DNA of 64,000 bases from Diplodia intermedia (lineage: Eukaryota > Ascomycota > Dothideomycetes > Botryosphaeriales > Botryosphaeriaceae): assembly GCA_021495925.1 (NCBI GenBank), contig JAKEKT010000092.1, forward strand, positions 62,001-126,000. Direction: 5' to 3'. This document shows positions 59,339 to 64,000 of this stretch, piece after piece. The notes under the pieces are model-generated. The model made no database searches, had not been told where the DNA came from, and saw only the letters and a list, made by a program, of their open reading frames with translations. The first letter of the stretch is position 1. Each line of letters begins with the position of its first letter. Both the position numbers and the translations under genes were made by a program.

Positions 59339-61134
59339 ATGAGCCCCATCGCTCGCCATGGCCCGCAGCAGCAGCAGAGCTCCTACAACAGCAGGAACAA
59401 CCACCTTTTCCTGGACGAGCCAACGAGCTGGAGCTGGGATGCTTGGGATGCCGGGGAGGAAGGCGTGAAGGATGAGGAGCAGAGGTGTTGTATCGACGAC
59501 GACGACGACGATGATGATGACGCGGACCTCGCGTGGCGCCTGCAGCTCGAAGCTCTGGAGGGCTGGGACGATGGGGATGATGGGGGCGATGCCGAGTTCG
59601 CGCTGCTGCAGCAGGTCGCGGAGATTGAGGAGGCGGAGAAGAAGGAGAAGGAGAAGGGGAAGGTGGGGGTGGCGGGGGAGGAGGGGGATGATGAGGAGTT
59701 GGCGTTGTTGGTGGCGTTGGAGGAGGTTGGAGGGTGGTGGTCGGAACCTCATGAAGGAGACGTGGGAAGGGTGATGGAGAGGGACAACAGGGAATTGAAA
59801 CCGGCAAGGGATATCGCATCGCCCAAGGTATCCTTGCCACCGACGACACCGCACTACGGTTCCGCACCGAAGAGCGCGGTTCGCCCCGGGCACGGCCAGG
59901 AAAGGAACAACAGCCATCCTCCCGCGACGACCAGGACGACTGGATCGGCAGCCGCTGTCTGCGCCGTTTGCAATGATCCCCCATCTCTACCTCCCACTCT
60001 GTCCTCGGTCTCACAGAGCGCCGTCGGCCTCGCCGTCCTGCCGTGTAACCACGCATACTGCGCAGCTTGCCTTAACAATCTCTTCCGCGCCGCCATCAAC
60101 GATCCGACGCTCTTCCCTCCGCGATGTTGCGGTCTGCGCGTCCCTCTAGACGGTGCTGGCGAAGAGGAGGAGAGGGACAAAGGAGAGATGCGGCGAACCA
60201 CCGACACTGCAAGTAGAGGCAGAGCAGGCGCGGACTATAGGCGATTGCTGAATGCAGTGACGGTAGAGGCGTTTGAGCGGCGGATGGCCAGGGACAGGAG
60301 AATGGCGACAGCGGCAGAAGCAACAACAACAGTGGCAGCAGGAACAGTGGGAGAGCAAAGAACAGCATCCGTAGCTGCAGCGACGACGGCTACAACAGAG
60401 GTCGATGAGGAATTCCTACGCATGGCAGAGGCGTGCGGATGGGCGAGATGTTGCGGGTGCGGGCGGTTCGTGGAGTTGGAGTATGGTTGCAATCACATGC
60501 GGTGTGTTGCCATTCTTCTTTTCCTTTCCACTTCTTTTTCTTTCTTCTCTTCTTTTTCTTTCTTCTCTTCTTGTGCTTGAAATCCGGCTTCTTGTAGTCT
60601 CTAAATTGAGACAACTTGAGCTTATCATGGGTACTGACTGGTCATCAGGTGCTGCTGCGGCGCGCACTTCTGCTACGCTTGCGGCAAGCCGTGGAAGACG
60701 TGCGACTGCGCACAGTGGGACGAAGAGAGGTTGCTCAAGAGGGCAACGGACCTCGTTGCTCCTCCCGCCACTGCCGCCGCCACCAGAACAGCGGCGGTTG
60801 CAGTAGCACCGGTCGACGGAGACGACGACTCCAATTGCACACGGCGGCAGCGACAAACGCCGCAGGACACCGAGCCAGCTCCCGACGACCTCCCCACAGG
60901 GGGGCGGCGGGACGATGCAGCAGCATCAAACACACGCACAAATCCGCCCGTCCAGCAGCGGCAGCAACGCCGACAGCATCAGCGGCCCGCCACCCAGCCC
61001 AGACAGCAGCCCCCATCCGCACCACGAGCACCGCCACCGCCACCACCACCACCTCCTCCTCCCCCTACTCATTCCCACCCCCCTCCACCCCTCCACAGCC
61101 GCAACCGCACCCACAACCCCAGCACCAACGAGAA

Positions 61135-61172
<38 letters not shown>

Positions 61173-61831
61173 ACCCTCCCCCACCCTACCCCGGCCCACC
61201 ACTCCCCTCAGACCTCATCTTCTACCACCACCACCACAACTCCAGCTACCCCAGCGGCGGCGGCGGCGCGAACAATCGTCCACCACCACCTGCACAGCCC
61301 CTCACCCGCGCCGAATACGCCCGTCTGCGCGCCAGCGTGCGCACGGTCGTCGACGCGCTGAACGCCGTGTTGGCGGCGATGGACAGGGAGGGGGGAGAAG
61401 GAGGAGGAGAAGAAGAAGAAGAAGGCTGTGGTGGTGGTAGCAACGGCGCGGGGAGGGTGGATCGACGGCGTCGGCTGCTCGGCTTTGTTGGCGATGGGGA
61501 GAGAGGAGGGAGGGGTGGAGGAGGGTTGGGGAGGGGGGGACGGGGGCGGTGCTGTGGTGGTGGTGGTGGTGGTGGTGGGCATGGGAGGTGGGTGGTTGTT
61601 GGAGGAGGGGGAGGCGGGGGGGATCCGGGGCGCGGTGGTGGTGGTGGTGGTGGGGATGGTGGGTTGGAAAAGTGCGAGGGCTGTGCTCGGTGGTATGGGT
61701 TTGATATTTGGTATCGGCGCGGTGGTGATGGTGGCGGAGGCGAGGGCGAGGGGGCCGGTGGTGGTGGAGTGATGGTTTGTGAGGGGTGTGGGGTTAGGGC
61801 GTGTTGGTTTTGTAGGGAGTATCGATTGTGA
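59339..61831 (+). CDS. RBR-type E3 ubiquitin ligase lacking the IBR module, large (RBR gene 5)
   Basis: Exons are 59339-60501 and 60649-61831, giving 781 residues. The acidic N-terminus contains LAWRLQLEALEGW, reminiscent of the helical start of RBR gene 3. RING1 is at 208-264 (CAVC, CNHAYCAAC, RCC). RING2 (CCGCGRFVELEYGCNHMRC, then CGAHFCYACGKPWKTCDC) has catalytic Cys at about 389. The space for the IBR is filled by Arg- and Ala/Thr-rich low-complexity sequence with no zinc ligands. The intron is phase 2, just before the catalytic Cys codon, as in genes 1-3. The second half is Pro-, Asp- and Gly-rich. It ends in the shared C-terminal cysteine module, here with a 31-residue loop instead of 10 and again five residues after the last Cys. 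It is on the opposite strand from the other four copies and 12 kb away. Confidence 0.8.
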
Positions 61832-63097
61832 GGGAAGGGTGTTGCTCGTTTCACTTTTTGTCTGGTCTATACTTTGGCGTTTTACTCTGGGTGAAGGGCG
61901 TTCGTTGTGTGGGTGGTGGAGGTATCGTGTCGTTCAGCGGACTGAAGTCTCGTTGCCAGTCAGCAGGAATGATAATCAAATCTCCAATTCTCGGTCGTTG
62001 AAGTGCTCTTCGCCCCTCTACGCGCAGCCCGTAGTCACTCTTCCCGGAAAGACAGCAAGCCGCAAACACGCTCCACCCAAGACCAGCCAAAACGACACAC
62101 GCGCTCTCACGGTACACAAAAAGCCTAAACGGCCCGGCGACTCACCGGTCGGAAGTATGTAGCAGTGGCGCAGTTCGCCACCGATATCTTCCACATTTAG
62201 CCACTGTCCCTCGCTCCGCGGAGATGCACAATCCCATCAGCCTCAGCCTCTTGCCCGCGAGCCCCAAGCCCATGCCTCATCCGGCCCCGGGCGCGAAATC
62301 TTCTTTTGACCTCATAGATAAAGGACACGACGGAAAAAAGTGACATTGCCGATTACGAACGGAGCGGCTGTGCGCCTGATAGCGCTGCGACTTGTGTGTG
62401 CGTGTGTGTGCGTCATTGGGGGGAGATGATAACCACGCGTCGGGATTTTTAGGGGATTACTTTTCTGTTTGATTGGCTCGTGTGGCTACTGATCTCTTAT
62501 CTTCAGATGTGCTGGCACGCTGAGGCGCCGGTGTGATTTTGGCGTGAGGTGAATGACGACGGTTCTCCTGGTGGTTAAGCTTTCTTTGTAGCCTCAGAGT
62601 CTGGCTGGCCCCCCGACCACTTGCAAACATGCTTCCGCTCCACTTTTACAGTGCGAAAAGGCGGTTACAATAGTTTTGAAACGCGATCAGCTTTCATATT
62701 ATGACGTCGGCTCGTTTAGTGTTGTAACAAGATTAGAGTAGATGAAGCTTTTGTCTGGACCTTCATATTCAGATACATCGTGCATTCTTCGTTCAGATTA
62801 ACACCTCGTATCTGTCCGTTCTCTCAGACTTTGGTAGAAAACAAAACGCCAATCACAGCAAAATTGCCCCATGACCCACGATATCGTCCAAGAGAAAGCT
62901 TACATTCATCTCATATTTCAAAATACCAAACCCAAGCCAAGACAAAAAGTGTATATGGATATCATCACAACACGACAGCCCAATCCTTTTACTCCCAAGA
63001 TGCCCAACAAGATAGCCAGCCAACAATCCCATCATCATCATCATCATCATCATCACTCAAGCAAATCAAGACATTTCAAGCAGCCGACAAACCAACT
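61832..63097. other. Convergent 1.3 kb intergenic region
   Basis: 3' flanks of RBR gene 5 and the nitrate transporter gene. No gene or RNA is recognised. Confidence 0.5.
63030..63055. repeat. (CAT)n microsatellite
   Basis: About eight CAT units just downstream of the nitrate transporter stop codon. Confidence 0.85.
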
Positions 63098-64000
63098 CTA
63101 ATGCCCGCCAATCTGCCCCTTGGGAATCGGCCTGATCCAGCTGACAGCCAGATTCATAGCAATGCTCATGACCCCGATGATCCAAAAGCACTTGGCGTAG
63201 TCCGTGCCGTTGTAGCGGAAGATGATGGCGAAGACGATGCCGCCCAGGTTGCCCGCGGCGCCGGTGACGCCCGACACGATGCCGTTGGCGTGCGGGTGGA
63301 CGTGCGGCACGAGGGCGAAGTTGAGGCCGTTGCCGCCCTCGAGGAAGAAGGCCATGCCGGCCACCAGGCCGAACATGGTGGCCTCGTGGTGCGGGTCCAC
63401 GACGCCGATGGCGACGAGGAAGGCGCCGGTGACGACGCCGTAGGCGTGGATGAGCGCCTTCTTCGCCCACAGGCTGCCGCCCGTCGCGGCGTAGGCGCGG
63501 TCGGCGACGAACCCGCCCAGCGGCCGGAAGGCGCCGTTCAGCAGGCCGAACATGGCCGCCCAGTTGCCGCGTTCCTGCAGGCCGAGCGAGGGGAAGTTCT
63601 TGGCGTAGAAGGAGCCCAGGATGCTGTTGACGGCCAGCTCGCAGCCGAAGCTGCAGAAGTAGCCTGCGGCCAGGGTGAGGGTCTGCAGCGAGACGAGCAC
63701 CTTCATGGCTTCGCTGAATGATGGCTTCTGCACCACTTCGCCCTTGGCGGCCTCGAGCATCTGCGTCTCGCTGATCTGCGCCTCGTGGTCTCCGAAGTGG
63801 TGGTCCGACGGCAGGATGGCGCGCTCCTTTTTCGTCGATGAGACAGAGCCGATGGGTGACTGCGTGCCGCTCTGCTCCTTGGCCGGGATGCCCGTGAGCG
63901 AGCCGGGGATGTCGACAACGCCGCCGCCACTGACTCCACCGCTGACGCTGTGCGAGCGCAGGTTGGCGTCTGCTACGGCCTGGCGTTCCGACCACTTGCC
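63098..64000 (-). CDS. nrtA: NNP-family nitrate/nitrite transporter, C-terminal part (cut by window end)
   Basis: The last 300 codons of a major-facilitator nitrate porter (CrnA/NrtA, NRT2 type) that brings nitrate across the plasma membrane with protons. The visible part opens in the large hydrophilic central loop (KWSERQ, then a Ser/Gly-rich stretch) that is diagnostic for fungal NNP proteins. It continues through the second six-helix half: VLVSLQTLTLAAGYFCSFG, SFYAKNFPSLGLQERGNWAA, RPLGGFVADR and the nitrate signature GVTGAAGNLGGIVFAI. The end GQIGGH is complete. The N-terminal half, and possibly nitrate and nitrite reductase neighbours, lie beyond 64000. Expression is likely to be nitrate-induced in this family; no motif here shows it. 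Confidence 0.9.
   Translation of the reverse strand, partial: GKWSERQAVADANLRSHSVSGGVSGGGVVDIPGSLTGIPAKEQSGTQSPIGSVSSTKKERAILPSDHHFGDHEAQISETQMLEAAKGEVVQKPSFSEAMKVLVSLQTLTLAAGYFCSFGCELAVNSILGSFYAKNFPSLGLQERGNWAAMFGLLNGAFRPLGGFVADRAYAATGGSLWAKKALIHAYGVVTGAFLVAIGVVDPHHEATMFGLVAGMAFFLEGGNGLNFALVPHVHPHANGIVSGVTGAAGNLGGIVFAIIFRYNGTDYAKCFWIIGVMSIAMNLAVSWIRPIPKGQIGGH

Noticed and set aside
58583..59917. A 444-codon minus-strand frame overlapping RBR gene 5
   Set aside because: It is Leu/Val/Arg-biased antisense of the acidic RBR N-terminus and the CA repeat, with no domain.

Overview
The window is nuclear DNA of a filamentous ascomycete (Pezizomycotina). Most genes carry short spliceosomal introns (about 48-160 bases) with CTAAC-type branch sites. 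The gene set fits a mould: a HET-domain protein, a DUF3431 protein, RNase T2, a nitrate/nitrite porter, an Mtr-like amino-acid permease, and a fungal SAGA subunit and nucleoporins. Class level is a guess (Dothideomycetes-like). I saw no transposon, CRISPR, rRNA or convincing tRNA. Exon models were built by hand from splice signals and reading frame. For every model except RBR gene 3, whose frame break is unresolved, exon lengths sum to a multiple of three. The terminal exons of the 2.8-7.2 kb gene remain speculative.

Layout. 0.5-2.3 kb: HET-domain gene (+). 2.8-7.2 kb: very long disordered Asn/Gln/Asp-rich protein (-). 9.0-10.9 kb: chaperonin subunit CCT7 (-), with an apparent GC-AG first intron. 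11.5-13.3 kb: AAAP/Mtr-like amino-acid permease (-). 13.3-17.4 kb: 4 kb with no convincing gene, CT-rich. 17.4-22.4 kb: SAGA subunit Spt7 (-) divergent from a VanZ-like membrane protein (+). 23.9-27.5 kb: importin Kap121/Pse1 (-). 29.2-31.4 kb: four-CBS/PB1 protein (-) divergent from ribosomal protein eS26 (32.1-32.6 kb, +). 33.0-34.2 kb: ELYS-like nucleoporin (-), divergent from a DUF3431 membrane-anchored protein (34.8-36.5 kb, +). 37.3-38.6 kb: secreted RNase T2 (+).

38.9-47.1 kb: four consecutive minus-strand RING-between-RING (RBR) type E3 ubiquitin ligase genes. 48.2-52.1 kb: nucleoporin Pom152 (-), divergent from a UCH37-type deubiquitinase (52.5-53.9 kb, +). 54.3-55.0 kb: rhomboid protease (-), divergent from RNA helicase Dhh1 (55.7-57.3 kb, +). 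59.3-61.8 kb: a fifth RBR gene (+). 63.1-64.0 kb: 3' part of an NNP nitrate/nitrite transporter (-), cut by the window edge.

Most of the window is ordinary housekeeping sequence. The part worth attention is the five-member RBR family. Four members share a phase-2 intron exactly before the catalytic-cysteine codon, and one is intronless. Two have lost the central IBR zinc module but keep the catalytic cysteine. Three end in a common C-terminal cysteine module (C-x2-C ... C-x2-C-x4-C-x2-C plus exactly five residues) that I do not recognise as a described domain.
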